Below, one piece after another: positions 27,402-36,886 of a stretch of 64,000 nucleotides of DNA. The DNA is from Janthinobacterium rivuli (GTDB lineage Bacteria > Pseudomonadota > Gammaproteobacteria > Burkholderiales > Burkholderiaceae_D). The notes beneath the pieces are model-generated. The model was not told the DNA's origin and ran no database searches. It saw nothing but the letters and a program-made list of their open reading frames with translations. The position numbers and the translations under genes were made by a program. The DNA lies in contig NZ_WFLJ01000002.1 of the NCBI RefSeq assembly GCF_009208735.1, positions 1 through 64,000 on the forward strand. Reading direction: 5' to 3'. The first letter of the stretch is position 1. Every line of letters starts with the position of its first letter.

Positions 27402-28613
27402 ATGTCCAAGTTTCGTCTCGCTCATCTCGGCCTCGTCATGGCCGCTATCGGTTTTACCGCAGCAACTCCTGTAATCGGCCTGGGCTCGCTGGCATATGCC
27501 GCGGACACCGTGCGCGCCGAAGTCGGCAAGCCACTGCAAGAAGCACAAAAACTCGCTAGCAGCGGCAAAAACAAGGAAGCGCTGGCCAAACTGCGTGAAG
27601 CAGACAGCGTCGGCGGCAAGACCGCCTTTGAAAGCTACCAGATCGAACGCGTACGCGCTTCGGCCGCCGCCGCCGCTGGCGACAACGGCACCGCCATCAA
27701 GGCCTTCGAAGCCGTCATCAATTCCGGCCGCCTGAGCGCCGCCGAAGCGCCGAAATTCACGCAAGCGCTGGCAGGCATGTACTACCGCGCCAAGGATTGG
27801 CCGAACACCATTACCTGGATCAAGCGCTCGCTGAAAGACCGCGACGATGCGCAGATGCGCGAACTGCTGATCCAGACCTATTACGTCAGCGGCAACTACG
27901 CCGAAGCGGCCAAGGAACTGCAAGCGCGCGGCGGCAACTCGGAAGCAAGCCTGCAAATGCTGGCCAACATCCAGTTGAAACAGAACGACAAGGCCGGCTA
28001 TGTGGCTACCCTGGAAAAACTGGCTGGCAGCTATCCGAAAACCAGCTACTGGGCCGACCTGCTGAACCGCGTCTCGGGCAAACCTGGCTTCTCGCAACGC
28101 CTGGGCCTGGACGTTCAGCGCCTGCGCCTGGCCAACGGCCTGTTCACCAAGCCGTCCGAATACATGGAAATCAGCCAGCTGGCCCTGCAAGCAGGCAATC
28201 CCGGCGAAGCGCTGGCCATCATCGAGCAAGGCTACAAAAAAGGCGTACTGGGTACCGGCGCCGATGCCGCCCGTCACCAGCGTCTGAAAGACCTGGCCCT
28301 GAAAACCCAGGCCGACCTGAAAGCCAACGCCGCCAAGTCGGAAGCGGAATACGTCAAGAACAAGGACGCCGACAGCTTGAGCAAGCTGGGCTTCGCGCTG
28401 GTCTACGATGGCCAGGCCGAGAAGGGCCTGGGCTTGATGAACGACGCCGTGAAAATGGGCACCGCCAAGTATGCGGAAGAAGCCAAGCTGCATCTGGGCA
28501 TCGCTTACATTCACGCCGGCAAAAAAGCCAATGCCACGACGGCATTCAAAGCCGTCAAGGGCACGGATGGCGCGGCTGACCTGGCCCGTTACTGGACGTT
28601 AATGAACAAGTAA
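27402..28613 (+). CDS. Exported tetratricopeptide-repeat protein of the TonB cluster
   Basis: A 403-residue protein with a signal peptide (MSKFRLAHLGLVMAAIGFTAATP...AYA). The mature part has TPR-like helical repeats (KPLQEAQKLASSGKNKEALAKLREAD, NYAEAAKELQARGG, NPGEALAIIEQGYKKG, AEEAKLHLGIAYIHAGKKANA). It probably acts in the periplasm. TPR partners of TonB motors, such as TtpC in vibrios, are known, but this protein is not clearly homologous and the link rests on position. A strong terminator lies just upstream, and a 90-nt repeat and another terminator follow. Confidence 0.8.
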   Translation: MSKFRLAHLGLVMAAIGFTAATPVIGLGSLAYAADTVRAEVGKPLQEAQKLASSGKNKEALAKLREADSVGGKTAFESYQIERVRASAAAAAGDNGTAIKAFEAVINSGRLSAAEAPKFTQALAGMYYRAKDWPNTITWIKRSLKDRDDAQMRELLIQTYYVSGNYAEAAKELQARGGNSEASLQMLANIQLKQNDKAGYVATLEKLAGSYPKTSYWADLLNRVSGKPGFSQRLGLDVQRLRLANGLFTKPSEYMEISQLALQAGNPGEALAIIEQGYKKGVLGTGADAARHQRLKDLALKTQADLKANAAKSEAEYVKNKDADSLSKLGFALVYDGQAEKGLGLMNDAVKMGTAKYAEEAKLHLGIAYIHAGKKANATTAFKAVKGTDGAADLARYWTLMNK

Positions 28614-28619
28614 TTGACA

Positions 28620-28731
28620 TCGAACCCAAGCTACTGCGCGTCGCGCTTTGCAGCCTGTGATGCTCACCGTACTACAGTACGGTTGCGCTTCTCGGCCACA
28701 AATCACTGCCGCTCGCTACGCTTGGGTTCGA
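28620..28731 (+). repeat. 90-nt structured intergenic repeat, copy A, with outer stem
   Basis: The core is 28631-28720. It has an inner hairpin CCGTAC-TACA-GTACGG (28667-28682) and flanking arms GTGA/TCAC. The core sits inside an 11-bp perfect outer stem, TCGAACCCAAG (28620-28630)/CTTGGGTTCGA (28721-28731). It begins 6 bp after the TPR gene stop. Three further cores of the same length lie at 32854, 34783 and 35389. Confidence 0.85.
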
Positions 28732-28757
28732 CGTTGAGAGTGCATTGAATCAATACT

Positions 28758-28793
28758 AAAGCGTTGCCAGCACACTTGCCGGCAACGCTTTTT
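28758..28793 (+). terminator. Rho-independent terminator after the TPR gene
   Basis: An 11-bp stem, AAAGCGTTGCC/GGCAACGCTTT with a 12-nt loop, is followed by more T. It lies beyond repeat copy A and separates the TonB cluster from ribF. Confidence 0.85.
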
Positions 28794-28858
28794 ATCATTT
28801 CAGCAGTGAAATTCGCCCTGTGCCCGCCCTGCCGGGTGTGCATCCCTGAAACAGTCCG

Positions 28859-28864
28859 TATAAT
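28859..28864 (+). promoter_or_regulatory. -10 box of the ribF promoter
   Basis: A perfect TATAAT lies 34 bp before ribF and after the preceding terminator. The -35 is poor (TGTGCA at 16 bp is the best candidate). It would start the ribF-ileS-lspA-coaBC-dut run. Confidence 0.45.
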
Positions 28865-28897
28865 CCCCCTTTTGGCACAGTTTTTCATCAGATTCCT

Positions 28898-29869
28898 ATG
28901 AAGGTATTCCGCGGACTTCCCAATGCCCAGGCACGAGCGCCTTGCGCTCTGACCATCGGCAATTTTGACGGTGTCCACATCGGCCATCAAGCGTTGCTGG
29001 CGCGCGTGCGCGGCGCGGCGACCGAACTCGGCATTGAAGCGGCCGTGATGACGTTCGAACCGCACCCGCGCGAATTCTTCGCCCAGCGCGCGGGCGACCT
29101 GTCCAAAGCCCCGCAGCGCATCGCCAACTTGCGCGACAAGCTGCAATCGCTGGACGACGCCGGCATCGACCGGGTCGTCGTCGAGCACTTCAGCGCCCAG
29201 TTCGCCGCCTTGACGCCGCAGGAATTCACGGAAAAAGTCCTCGTCGACGGCTTGCACGTGAAATGGCTGATGGTCGGCGACGACTTCTGCTATGGCGCGC
29301 GGCGCGCCGGCGACGTGGCCATGCTGCAGGAAGCGGGCCGCCAATACGGTTTCCATGTAGAAACATTACCTACCGTGATGAACGGCAGCACGCGCATCTC
29401 CTCATCCGCCGTGCGCCTGGCCCTGGCGGCCGGGGATTTCCCGCTGGCCACGCAGCTGCTGGGCCATCCGTACGCCATTTCCGGCCACGTGATCCACGGC
29501 CAGAAGCTGGGCCGCACCCTCGGTTTCCCCACCCTGAACCTGCGCGTGGCGCACCGCCCGGCCCTGTCCGGCATCTTTATCGTGCAGGTACACGGCCTGG
29601 CACCCCAGCCGCTGCCCGCCGTGGCCAGCCTCGGCGTGCGCCCCACCGTCGACGACAGCGGCCGCGTCTTGCTGGAAGTGCATCTGTTTGATTTCGCCCA
29701 ATCCTGCTACGGCAAGCTGGTGCGCGTGGAATTCCTGCACAAGCTGCGCGACGAAGAAAAGTACGACGACTTGCCCACCCTGACGGCCGCCATCGAGCGC
29801 GACTCGAATCAGGCGCGCGCCTATTTTGAGCAGCGCAGCGGCGCCATTACCGCCACCGACCGAATTTGA
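28898..29869 (+). CDS. ribF: Bifunctional riboflavin kinase / FAD synthetase
   Basis: A 323-residue enzyme making FMN and then FAD. The N-terminal FAD synthetase half has [14 protein letters not shown] (nucleotidyltransferase motif) and [10 protein letters not shown]. The C-terminal kinase half has [11 protein letters not shown] and [16 protein letters not shown]. It starts the conserved ribF-ileS-lspA order seen in many proteobacteria. Length is normal. Confidence 0.96.
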   Translation: MKVFRGLPNAQARAPCALTIGNFDGVHIGHQALLARVRGAATELGIEAAVMTFEPHPREFFAQRAGDLSKAPQRIANLRDKLQSLDDAGIDRVVVEHFSAQFAALTPQEFTEKVLVDGLHVKWLMVGDDFCYGARRAGDVAMLQEAGRQYGFHVETLPTVMNGSTRISSSAVRLALAAGDFPLATQLLGHPYAISGHVIHGQKLGRTLGFPTLNLRVAHRPALSGIFIVQVHGLAPQPLPAVASLGVRPTVDDSGRVLLEVHLFDFAQSCYGKLVRVEFLHKLRDEEKYDDLPTLTAAIERDSNQARAYFEQRSGAITATDRI

Positions 29870-29936
29870 CGCCGGCCAACTCCTTCGCCTGGCGGCACTT
29901 GCCGCCGCAAACCATTCAATATCATTAAAGAAGATT

Positions 29937-32837
29937 ATGTCCGATCAAAACAAGCCAGCCACGCCCAAGCAGAACAAGAAGCCTGAAAGCAAATACCCGG
30001 TCAACATGACGGAAACCCCGTTCCCGATGCGCGGCGACATGGCCAAGCGCGAGCCGCAATGGGTACAGCAATGGCAAGACAAGAAGATTTACGAGCGCGT
30101 ACGCAAGGCTGCCGCCGGCCGTCCGAAATTCATCCTGCATGACGGCCCGCCGTACGCGAATGGCGACATCCACCTGGGCCACGCCGTCAACAAGATCCTG
30201 AAGGACATGGTCGTCAAGTCGCGCTCGCTGTCCGGCTTCGACGCGCCGTATGTACCGGGCTGGGACTGCCACGGCATGCCGATCGAGATCCAGATCGAAA
30301 AACTGCACGGCAAGAACCTGCCGACGGCCGACGTGCTGGAAAAGGCCCGCGCCTACGCGACCGTGCAGGTCGAGCGCCAGAAGAAGGATTTCATTCGCCT
30401 GGGCGTGCTGGGCGAGTGGGACAACCCGTATCTGACCATGGCGCACGGCAATGAAGCCGACGAATTGCGCGCGCTGGGCAAGCTGCTGGAAAAAGGCTAT
30501 GTGTACCGCGGCCTGAAACCCGTCAACTGGTGCTTCGACTGCCAGTCGGCGCTGGCCGAGGCGGAAGTGGAATACGCGGAAAAACGCGATCCCGCCATCG
30601 ACGTCGGCTTCAAGTTCGCCGAGCCGGAAAAACTGGCGGCCGCCTTCGGCCTGCCTTCCCTGCCGACCGATAACGGTTTCATCGTCATCTGGACCACCAC
30701 GCCGTGGACCATCCCGTCGAACCAGGCGCTGAACGTGCACCCGGAAGTCAAATACGCGCTGGTGAAGGCCGAGCGCGATGGCCAGCCGCTGCTGCTGATC
30801 CTGGCGCAAGACCTGGTCGTGGCCAGCCTGGCGCGCTTCAAGCTCGAAGGCACGACCATCGCCACCTGCGACGGCGCGGCCCTGGCCGGCATCAGCTTCC
30901 GCCACCCGCTGCATGCGGCCGACGCCTTCTATGACCGTTTGTCGCCGCTGTACCTGGCCGAATACGTGACCACGGAAAGCGGCACGGGCGTGGTGCACTC
31001 GGCGCCTGCCTACGGCCTGGACGACTTCATCTCGTGCAAGGCGCACGGCATGAAGGACGACGACATCATCAAGCCCGTCATGGGCGACGGCAAGTTCGCC
31101 TCGACCCTGCCGCTGTTCGGCGGCATGACCATCTGGGAAGCGTCCAAGCCGATCTGCAACGCCTTGCGCGAAGCGGGCGCGCTGTTTGAAGTCAAGATGT
31201 TCGACCACAGCTACATGCATTGCTGGCGCCACAAGACGCCGATCATCTACCGCGCCACCTCGCAGTGGTTCGCCGGCATGGACGTGACGCCGAAGGATGG
31301 CGGCGCGACCCTGCGCGAGACGGCCTTGCAAGGCATCGCCGACACCGAATTCTTCCCGGACTGGGGCCAGGCACGCCTGCACGGCATGATCGCCAACCGT
31401 CCCGACTGGACCCTGTCGCGCCAGCGCCAGTGGGGCGTGCCGATGGCCTTCATCGTGCACAAGGAAACGGGCGACCTGCATCCGCGCACACCGGAACTGC
31501 TGGAGCAGGTGGCCAAGCTGATCGAAAAGGGCGGCATCGAGGCATGGCAGGCGCTGGACCTGGCTGACCTGATCGGCGACGAAGCGGCCATCTACGCCAA
31601 GAACAAGGACACGCTGGACGTGTGGTTCGATTCCGGCGCCACGCACCAGACGGTACTGGGCGGCCCGCAAGCGCACGGTTCGCACTCGACGCAGCTGCAA
31701 TTCCCGGCCGACCTGTACCTGGAAGGCTCGGACCAGCATCGTGGCTGGTTCCACTCGTCGCTGCTGGTGTCGTCGATGCTCAATGGCCGTCCGCCATATA
31801 AAGCCCTGCTGACGCACGGCTTCACGGTCGATGGCGAAGGCAAGAAGATGTCGAAGTCGCTGGGGAACACCCTGGCGCCGCAGAAAATCTCGGACACCCT
31901 GGGCGCCGACATCCTGCGCCTGTGGATCGCCTCGACCGACTACACGGGCGAGCTGTCGATCTCCGACGAAATCCTGAAACGCGTGACGGAATCGTATCGC
32001 CGCATCCGCAACACCCTGCGCTTCCTGCTGGCGAACACCTCGGACTTCAATCCGGCCACGGACGCCGTGCCGGTCGCCGAAATGTTTGAAATCGACCGCT
32101 ATGCGCTGGCCAACATGGCCTCGCTGCAGCAGCAGATCGAGAACAACTATGCGCGCTACGAATTCCACCCGGTGGTGTCGAAGCTGCAGACGTACTGCTC
32201 GGAAGACCTGGGCGGCTTCTACCTGGACATCCTGAAGGACCGCCTGTACACCTCCGGCCTGACGTCGCACGCACGCCGCTCGGCGCAGACGGCCCTGTGG
32301 CACATCACGCAAAGCCTGCTGCGCCTGATGGCACCGGCCCTGTCGTTCACGGCCGAGGAAGCGTGGGCCGTCTTCGCAGGCAGCGAAGCCTATGCCGCCA
32401 GCGATGAAACCATCTTCACGCAAACCTGGTGGCAGCTGCCGCAAGTATCGGACGCCGCCGAGCTGCTGGAGAAGTACACGGCCCTGCGCGCCGTGCGCAC
32501 GGACGTGACGAAACAGCTGGAAGACTTGCGCACCTCGGGCGCCATCGGCTCCTCGCTGCAGGCGGAACTGACGATCAAGGCCGCACCGATGAAGTACAAG
32601 CTGTTGACCACCCTGGGCGAGGACTTGAAATTCGTCTTCATCACCTCGCAGGCCAGCGTTGTCGAAGTGCCTGAGGAAGCGGCAGAGGAAGTGCTCGTGG
32701 CCGCGTCGACGGCGCCGAAGTGCGAGCGCTGCTGGCACTACCGTGCGGACGTGGGCACGGACGCCGCGCATGCTACCCTGTGCGGCCGCTGCGTCAGCAA
32801 CCTGTTTGGAAAAGGCGAAGCGCGCCGTTTCGCCTAA
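29937..32837 (+). CDS. ileS: Isoleucyl-tRNA synthetase
   Basis: A 966-residue class I synthetase. The HIGH signature appears as HLGH in [20 protein letters not shown], and KMSKSLGNT is the KMSKS loop. The editing domain carries [16 protein letters not shown]. The C-terminal zinc knuckle CERCWHYR...CGRC is present, as in bacterial type IleRS. A frame extension to 29826 overlaps ribF; the ATG at 29937 gives the normal N-terminus. Repeat copy B begins directly after the stop. Confidence 0.97.
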   Translation: MSDQNKPATPKQNKKPESKYPVNMTETPFPMRGDMAKREPQWVQQWQDKKIYERVRKAAAGRPKFILHDGPPYANGDIHLGHAVNKILKDMVVKSRSLSGFDAPYVPGWDCHGMPIEIQIEKLHGKNLPTADVLEKARAYATVQVERQKKDFIRLGVLGEWDNPYLTMAHGNEADELRALGKLLEKGYVYRGLKPVNWCFDCQSALAEAEVEYAEKRDPAIDVGFKFAEPEKLAAAFGLPSLPTDNGFIVIWTTTPWTIPSNQALNVHPEVKYALVKAERDGQPLLLILAQDLVVASLARFKLEGTTIATCDGAALAGISFRHPLHAADAFYDRLSPLYLAEYVTTESGTGVVHSAPAYGLDDFISCKAHGMKDDDIIKPVMGDGKFASTLPLFGGMTIWEASKPICNALREAGALFEVKMFDHSYMHCWRHKTPIIYRATSQWFAGMDVTPKDGGATLRETALQGIADTEFFPDWGQARLHGMIANRPDWTLSRQRQWGVPMAFIVHKETGDLHPRTPELLEQVAKLIEKGGIEAWQALDLADLIGDEAAIYAKNKDTLDVWFDSGATHQTVLGGPQAHGSHSTQLQFPADLYLEGSDQHRGWFHSSLLVSSMLNGRPPYKALLTHGFTVDGEGKKMSKSLGNTLAPQKISDTLGADILRLWIASTDYTGELSISDEILKRVTESYRRIRNTLRFLLANTSDFNPATDAVPVAEMFEIDRYALANMASLQQQIENNYARYEFHPVVSKLQTYCSEDLGGFYLDILKDRLYTSGLTSHARRSAQTALWHITQSLLRLMAPALSFTAEEAWAVFAGSEAYAASDETIFTQTWWQLPQVSDAAELLEKYTALRAVRTDVTKQLEDLRTSGAIGSSLQAELTIKAAPMKYKLLTTLGEDLKFVFITSQASVVEVPEEAAEEVLVAASTAPKCERCWHYRADVGTDAAHATLCGRCVSNLFGKGEARRFA

Positions 32838-32960
32838 ACAACGTCGTCAAAATCTACTGCGCGTCGCGATTTGCGGCCTGCGATGCTCGCTGTACTAAAG
32901 TACAGCTGCGCGTCTCGGCCACAACTCGCTGCCGCTCGCTACGATTTTGCCCGCCGTTGT
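32838..32960 (+). repeat. 90-nt structured intergenic repeat, copy B, with outer stem
   Basis: The core is 32854-32943, with inner hairpin CTGTAC-TAAA-GTACAG (32890-32905) and arms GCGA/TCGC. The outer inverted repeat is imperfect: CAAAAT (32848-32853)/ATTTTG (32944-32949), then ACAACG (32838-32843)/CGTTGT (32955-32960). The left arm starts at the ileS stop. Frames through this element are not genes. Confidence 0.83.
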
Positions 32961-33020
32961 ATGCTATGAGTCCAACCGCCGCCTGCCACCTGGCGGCGGC
33001 TTTATCTTCCCTGGAAAAAT

Positions 33021-33530
33021 ATGGCCACTAAAAACCGTTTTTCATCGAAATCGTCATCCTCGGCGTCGCTCGTGCCCTGGCTGGGCATCGCCGCCATCGT
33101 CATCCTGTTCGACCAGATCACCAAGATCACGATCCTGAAGACCTTCCGCTATGCGCAGGAAATGGTCATCACCTCGTATTTCAACCTGGTGCTCGCGTAT
33201 AACAAGGGCGCCGCGTTCAGCTTCCTGTCCGACCAGGGCGGCTGGCAGCGCTATTTCTTCACCGGCATCGCCCTGGCGGCCGCCATCTACATCATCTATC
33301 TGCTGAAAAAGCACGCCGGCCAGCGCATGTTCTGCTGGGCCCTGGCGCTGATCCTCGGCGGCGCGCTGGGCAACGCCATCGACCGCCTGATCTACGGCCA
33401 CGTGGTCGACTTCCTCGACTTCCACTGGAAAAGCTGGGGCCATTTCCCCGCTTTCAACATCGCCGACAGCGCCATCTGCATCGGCGCGGCCCTGTTCATC
33501 ATCGATGAACTGCGCCGGGTAAACAAATAA
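33021..33530 (+). CDS. lspA: Lipoprotein signal peptidase II
   Basis: A 169-residue inner-membrane aspartyl protease that cleaves the signal peptide of diacylglyceryl-prolipoproteins. Four membrane helices are visible. Family motifs are [45 protein letters not shown] and [14 protein letters not shown], the last two carrying the catalytic Asp pair. It follows ileS as in many Gram-negatives, separated here by a repeat. Lipoproteins such as the M48-like protein downstream would be substrates. Confidence 0.96.
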   Translation: MATKNRFSSKSSSSASLVPWLGIAAIVILFDQITKITILKTFRYAQEMVITSYFNLVLAYNKGAAFSFLSDQGGWQRYFFTGIALAAAIYIIYLLKKHAGQRMFCWALALILGGALGNAIDRLIYGHVVDFLDFHWKSWGHFPAFNIADSAICIGAALFIIDELRRVNK

Positions 33531-33547
33531 ACACGCAGGAGAACGGC

Positions 33548-34768
33548 ATGGAATTGTCCGGCAAAAAAATCGTCCTGGGACTCTCGGGCGGCGTCGCCTG
33601 CTACAAGGCGGCGGAACTGTGCCGCGCGCTGACAAAGGCCGGCGCCTCGGTGCAGGTGGTGATGACGGAGGCGGCCAGCCACTTCATCACGGCCGTCACG
33701 ATGCAGGCCCTGTCCGGCCACCCCGTGCATACGAGCCAGTGGGATGCGCGCATCGCCAACAACATGGCGCATATCGATTTGACGCGCGACGCGGATGCGA
33801 TTCTGATCGCGCCGTGTTCCGCAGACTTCCTGCGCAAGCTGGCGCACGGCGTGTGCGACGACCTGCTGTCGACCCTGTGCCTGGCCCGCCCTTCCCACCT
33901 GCCCCTGCTGGTGGCGCCGGCCATGAACGTGGAGATGTGGCAGAACCCCGCCACGCAGCGCAATGTGCAGCAGCTGCGCGACGACGGCGTCAAGCTGTTT
34001 GGCCCTGCCGCCGGCGAACAGGCGTGCGGCGAAGTTGGCCTGGGCCGCATGCTGGAACCGGAGCAATTGCTGACGGAGCTGATCGCCGCCTTCCAGCCGA
34101 AAGTCCTGGCGGGCAAGCGCGTGCTGGTCACGGCCGGCCCCACCTTCGAGGCGATCGACCCCGTGCGCGGCATCACCAATCTGTCCTCGGGCAAGATGGG
34201 CTATGCGGTGGCGCGCGCGGCGCGCGAAGCGGGCGCCGAAGTGCTGCTCATTTCCGGCCCCACGGCCCTGGACGCCCCATTCGGCGTGCGCCGCATCGAC
34301 GTGCAAAGCGCGCAGCAGATGCATGACGCGGTACTGGCCCACGTCGACGGCCAGCATGTCTTCGTCGCCGTGGCCGCCGTGGCCGACTGGCGCGTGGCCA
34401 ACGCCAGCGAACAGAAGATGAAAAAGCAGGCCGACGGCTCCGTGCCCGAGCTGAAGTTCGCGCAAAATCCCGACATCCTGGCCACCGTGGCGGCGCGCAC
34501 CAACCTGGCCGGCTATCCGTACTGCGTCGGCTTTGCCGCCGAATCGGAAAACCTCGTGGAATTCGGCTCGACCAAGCGCGAGAAAAAAGGCATTCCATTG
34601 CTGGTCGGCAATATCGGCCAGAACACGTTTGGCCAGGACGACAACACCATCATCCTGTTCGACGAGGAAGGCCACACCGTGCTGCCGCGCGCCTCGAAAC
34701 TGAACCTGGCGCGCCAGCTGATTTCGGAAATCTCGAAACGCCTGGCCAAAAATTCGCTGCTCAAATAA
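33548..34768 (+). CDS. coaBC: Bifunctional phosphopantothenoylcysteine decarboxylase / synthase
   Basis: A 406-residue enzyme for two steps of coenzyme A synthesis. The CoaC flavoprotein half starts with KIVLGLSGGVACYKAAEL and has the APAMNVEMW loop and the CGEVGLGRM active-site Cys region. The CoaB half has GPTFEAIDPVRGITNLSSGKMG and GFAAESENLVEF. It begins 17 bp after lspA with AGGAGAACGGC upstream. Repeat copy C follows immediately. Confidence 0.96.
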   Translation: MELSGKKIVLGLSGGVACYKAAELCRALTKAGASVQVVMTEAASHFITAVTMQALSGHPVHTSQWDARIANNMAHIDLTRDADAILIAPCSADFLRKLAHGVCDDLLSTLCLARPSHLPLLVAPAMNVEMWQNPATQRNVQQLRDDGVKLFGPAAGEQACGEVGLGRMLEPEQLLTELIAAFQPKVLAGKRVLVTAGPTFEAIDPVRGITNLSSGKMGYAVARAAREAGAEVLLISGPTALDAPFGVRRIDVQSAQQMHDAVLAHVDGQHVFVAVAAVADWRVANASEQKMKKQADGSVPELKFAQNPDILATVAARTNLAGYPYCVGFAAESENLVEFGSTKREKKGIPLLVGNIGQNTFGQDDNTIILFDEEGHTVLPRASKLNLARQLISEISKRLAKNSLLK

Positions 34769-34887
34769 GAATGCCTAAAAACCTACTGCGCGTCGTGATT
34801 TGCGGCCTGTGATGCTCACTGTACCTTCGTACAGTTGCGCTTCTCGGCCACAACTCACTGCCGCTCGCTACGGTTTATTAGGCATTC
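34769..34887 (+). repeat. 90-nt structured intergenic repeat, copy C, with outer stem
   Basis: The core is 34783-34872, with inner hairpin CTGTAC-CTTC-GTACAG and arms GTGA/TCAC. The outer stem is GAATGCCTAA (34769-34778)/TTAGGCATTC (34878-34887), extended inward by AAAC/GTTT. It starts at the base after the coaBC stop. Confidence 0.85.
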
Positions 34888-34923
34888 CAGAAACCTTTTT
34901 ATCAGTCTTAATGTAAAGCTTTA

Positions 34924-35373
34924 ATGAAAAATATCGACATCAAGATCCTCGACGCCCGCATGCAAGACCTGCTGCCCGCCTACGCCACACCCGGCAGCGC
35001 CGGCCTGGACCTGCGCGCCTGCATCGACGAGGCCATCACCATCGAAGCCGGCCAGACCGTGCTCATTCCCACCGGCCTGGCCATCCACATCGGCGACCCG
35101 TCGTATGCGGCCATGATCCTGCCACGCAGCGGCATGGGCCATAAAAACGGCATCGTCCTGGGGAATCTGGTAGGCTTGATCGACTCCGATTATCAGGGCC
35201 AGCTGATGGTATCGACCTGGAACCGGGGCCAGAGTGCTTTCACGCTCAATCCCATGGAACGCCTGGCGCAACTGATTATCGTGCCGGTGCTGCAAGTGGG
35301 CTTTAACGTCGTCGAGGAATTCGACGACAGCGAACGCGGTGTTGGCGGTTTCGGCAGCACCGGCAAACATTAA
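34924..35373 (+). CDS. dut: dUTP diphosphatase
   Basis: A 149-residue trimeric dUTPase that removes dUTP and supplies dUMP for thymidylate. All five motifs are visible: [45 protein letters not shown] and the C-terminal arm [12 protein letters not shown]. It follows coaBC, a frequent proteobacterial order. An inverted copy of the 90-nt repeat follows it. Confidence 0.97.
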   Translation: MKNIDIKILDARMQDLLPAYATPGSAGLDLRACIDEAITIEAGQTVLIPTGLAIHIGDPSYAAMILPRSGMGHKNGIVLGNLVGLIDSDYQGQLMVSTWNRGQSAFTLNPMERLAQLIIVPVLQVGFNVVEEFDDSERGVGGFGSTGKH

Positions 35374-35379
35374 CAGCGA

Positions 35380-35488
35380 CTGACAAACCGTAGCGAGCGG
35401 ATGTGAGTTGTGGCTGAGAAGCGGAGCTGTGCGAATGCACAGTGAGCATCGGAGGCCGCGACCCGCGCCGCGCAGCAGGTTTTGTCAG
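35380..35488 (-). repeat. 90-nt structured intergenic repeat, copy D (inverted), with outer stem
   Basis: The core is 35389-35478 on the minus strand, with inner hairpin CTGTGC-ATTC-GCACAG. It is the most diverged of the four but has exactly the same length. The outer stem is CTGACAAAC (35380-35388)/GTTTTGTCAG (35479-35488) with one bulged base. It lies between dut and the M48-like gene. Confidence 0.83.
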
Positions 35489-35510
35489 GAGTTACAAGAA
35501 GGATTTTCTC

Positions 35511-36614
35511 ATGCCAGGTTTCCGCCATCTGATCCCAGCCCCGACTTCGCTGCGCCATCTGGCCTCGCCACTGCTGGTGGCTTGCGTTGCCCTTCTCTCT
35601 GCCTGCACCACGCCAACGACGCAGGTCAGCGGCCCGTTCAACGTCGTGCCGGCGCCCGATGCACGCGCGCCGACGGCGCAGCAAAAGGCGGCGCAGGAAG
35701 AACTGGTGAAGATGGTGGCGCTGCAGGACCGCCTGTCGAAAGTCTCGGCGCCCCTGCTGATCAACAATGCGGACCTGTGCAAGACGTATGCGCGCAACCT
35801 GCTGGGCTTTACGGCGCAGAACAAGTATTCCTACCCCGGCATCTATGCCGATGCGGCCCAGGCGGCGCTCGGCTACGGCGAGCAGATGCAGGTCTCGGGC
35901 GTCTTGCCGGGCAGCGGCGCCGCGCGCGCCGGCCTGCGCAAGGGCGACGGCTTGCTGGCCGCCGAAGGCAAGCCGCTGCCGGCCGGCCCGAAAGCGGAAG
36001 GCCCGTTCGGCGCCATCGTCGGCCCGCTGGCCTCGAAAAGCGCAAGCCTGAACATGACGATCGCCCGCGATGGCCAGCAGCAGGACCTCAAAATTCCCGT
36101 CACGCGGGCCTGCGCCTTCCGCGTCGCCCTGGGCAATGCGGACAACATCAACGCCTACTCGGACGGCGCACGCATCATGCTCACGCGCGGCATGGTCAAC
36201 GCGGCGCAAAACGACGAAGGTATCGCCTTCGTGATCGCCCGCGAAATGGCGCACAATATCCTCGACCACGCGCGCAGCCAGCGCACGGCGGGGACGGCCG
36301 GCAGCATCATCGACAGCCTGGGCGCCGTGCAGCCCGACGTGTCGATGCTGACGGGCGCCGCCGGCATCAAGGCCATGCCGCAGGAACTCGACGTGCAAGC
36401 CGACACCCTGGCCATCTACCTGCTGGCGCGTGCCGGCTACAACGTCGACAACGCCGCCCGCTTCTGGCAGCGCATGGCCACGCAAGTGCCGGCCACGGTC
36501 GCCAACGGCTACACGGCCCTGCACCCTGGCACCAACTCGCGCATGGCGGCCATCAACCGCGCCGTCACCGACGTGCGCGCCAAGCAGGCGGCGAAGAAGC
36601 CGCTCAAGCCTTAA
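35511..36614 (+). CDS. M48-like lipoprotein with altered HExxH motif
   Basis: A 367-residue lipoprotein. The signal peptide ends in a lipobox (VALLSAC, Cys near residue 29), with a PDZ-like part in the middle (QVSGVLPGSGAARAGLRKGDGLL). The C-terminal domain resembles M48 peptidases, but the zinc motif HEMAH reads REMAH in FVIAREMAHNILDH. The later ligand region reads ELDVQADTLAIYLLARAGYN. With the first His lost, activity is doubtful and it may be a scaffold. AAGGA lies 7 nt before the ATG at 35511; the longer frame from 35442 runs through the repeat region and is rejected. Confidence 0.82.
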   Translation: MPGFRHLIPAPTSLRHLASPLLVACVALLSACTTPTTQVSGPFNVVPAPDARAPTAQQKAAQEELVKMVALQDRLSKVSAPLLINNADLCKTYARNLLGFTAQNKYSYPGIYADAAQAALGYGEQMQVSGVLPGSGAARAGLRKGDGLLAAEGKPLPAGPKAEGPFGAIVGPLASKSASLNMTIARDGQQQDLKIPVTRACAFRVALGNADNINAYSDGARIMLTRGMVNAAQNDEGIAFVIAREMAHNILDHARSQRTAGTAGSIIDSLGAVQPDVSMLTGAAGIKAMPQELDVQADTLAIYLLARAGYNVDNAARFWQRMATQVPATVANGYTALHPGTNSRMAAINRAVTDVRAKQAAKKPLKP

Positions 36615-36645
36615 GCACCAGAGGCGCCTGATGCCGCAGGTTGGC

Positions 36646-36786
36646 TCAGGCGCCCGGGAAGTTGGGGAAGTAAGTGCCCATGATCCAGGTCAGGGCGCCG
36701 CAGAACACCACGGCTAAAAACAGAACAATGAGCAGCTTGCCGAACTTGGGAATACCCTCTTCTTGCGTCTTGACTTCATTTGACAT
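36646..36786 (-). CDS. Small single-pass membrane protein (46 aa)
   Basis: I do not recognise this 46-residue protein. A charged cytosolic start (MSNEVKTQEEGIPKFGK) leads into one hydrophobic helix (LLIVLFLAVVFCGALTWIMG) and ends in TYFPNFPGA. A well-placed GGAG lies 7 nt before the ATG, which supports translation. A longer frame reaches 37110 but overlaps xdhC and is rejected. It is convergent with the M48-like gene and divergent from xdhC. Confidence 0.7.
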   Translation of the reverse strand: MSNEVKTQEEGIPKFGKLLIVLFLAVVFCGALTWIMGTYFPNFPGA

Positions 36787-36886
36787 GAAAATTCTCCGCA
36801 GGGTGGTGGAACAGGTAGTATATCCACAATCTTGAATACTTTTCCATACTTTGCCGCAAACATGCGGCATGTCACTCGCGCGCGCC

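Noticed and set aside
29925-32771. A 948-codon frame opposite ileS
   Set aside because: ileS is certain from its motifs; the antisense frame exists because of codon bias.
32720-33031. Short frames through the 90-nt repeats (also near 34.8 and 35.4 kb)
   Set aside because: They overlap ileS or cross the structured repeats; similar Cys/Arg-rich peptides appear at each copy only because the repeat is translated.
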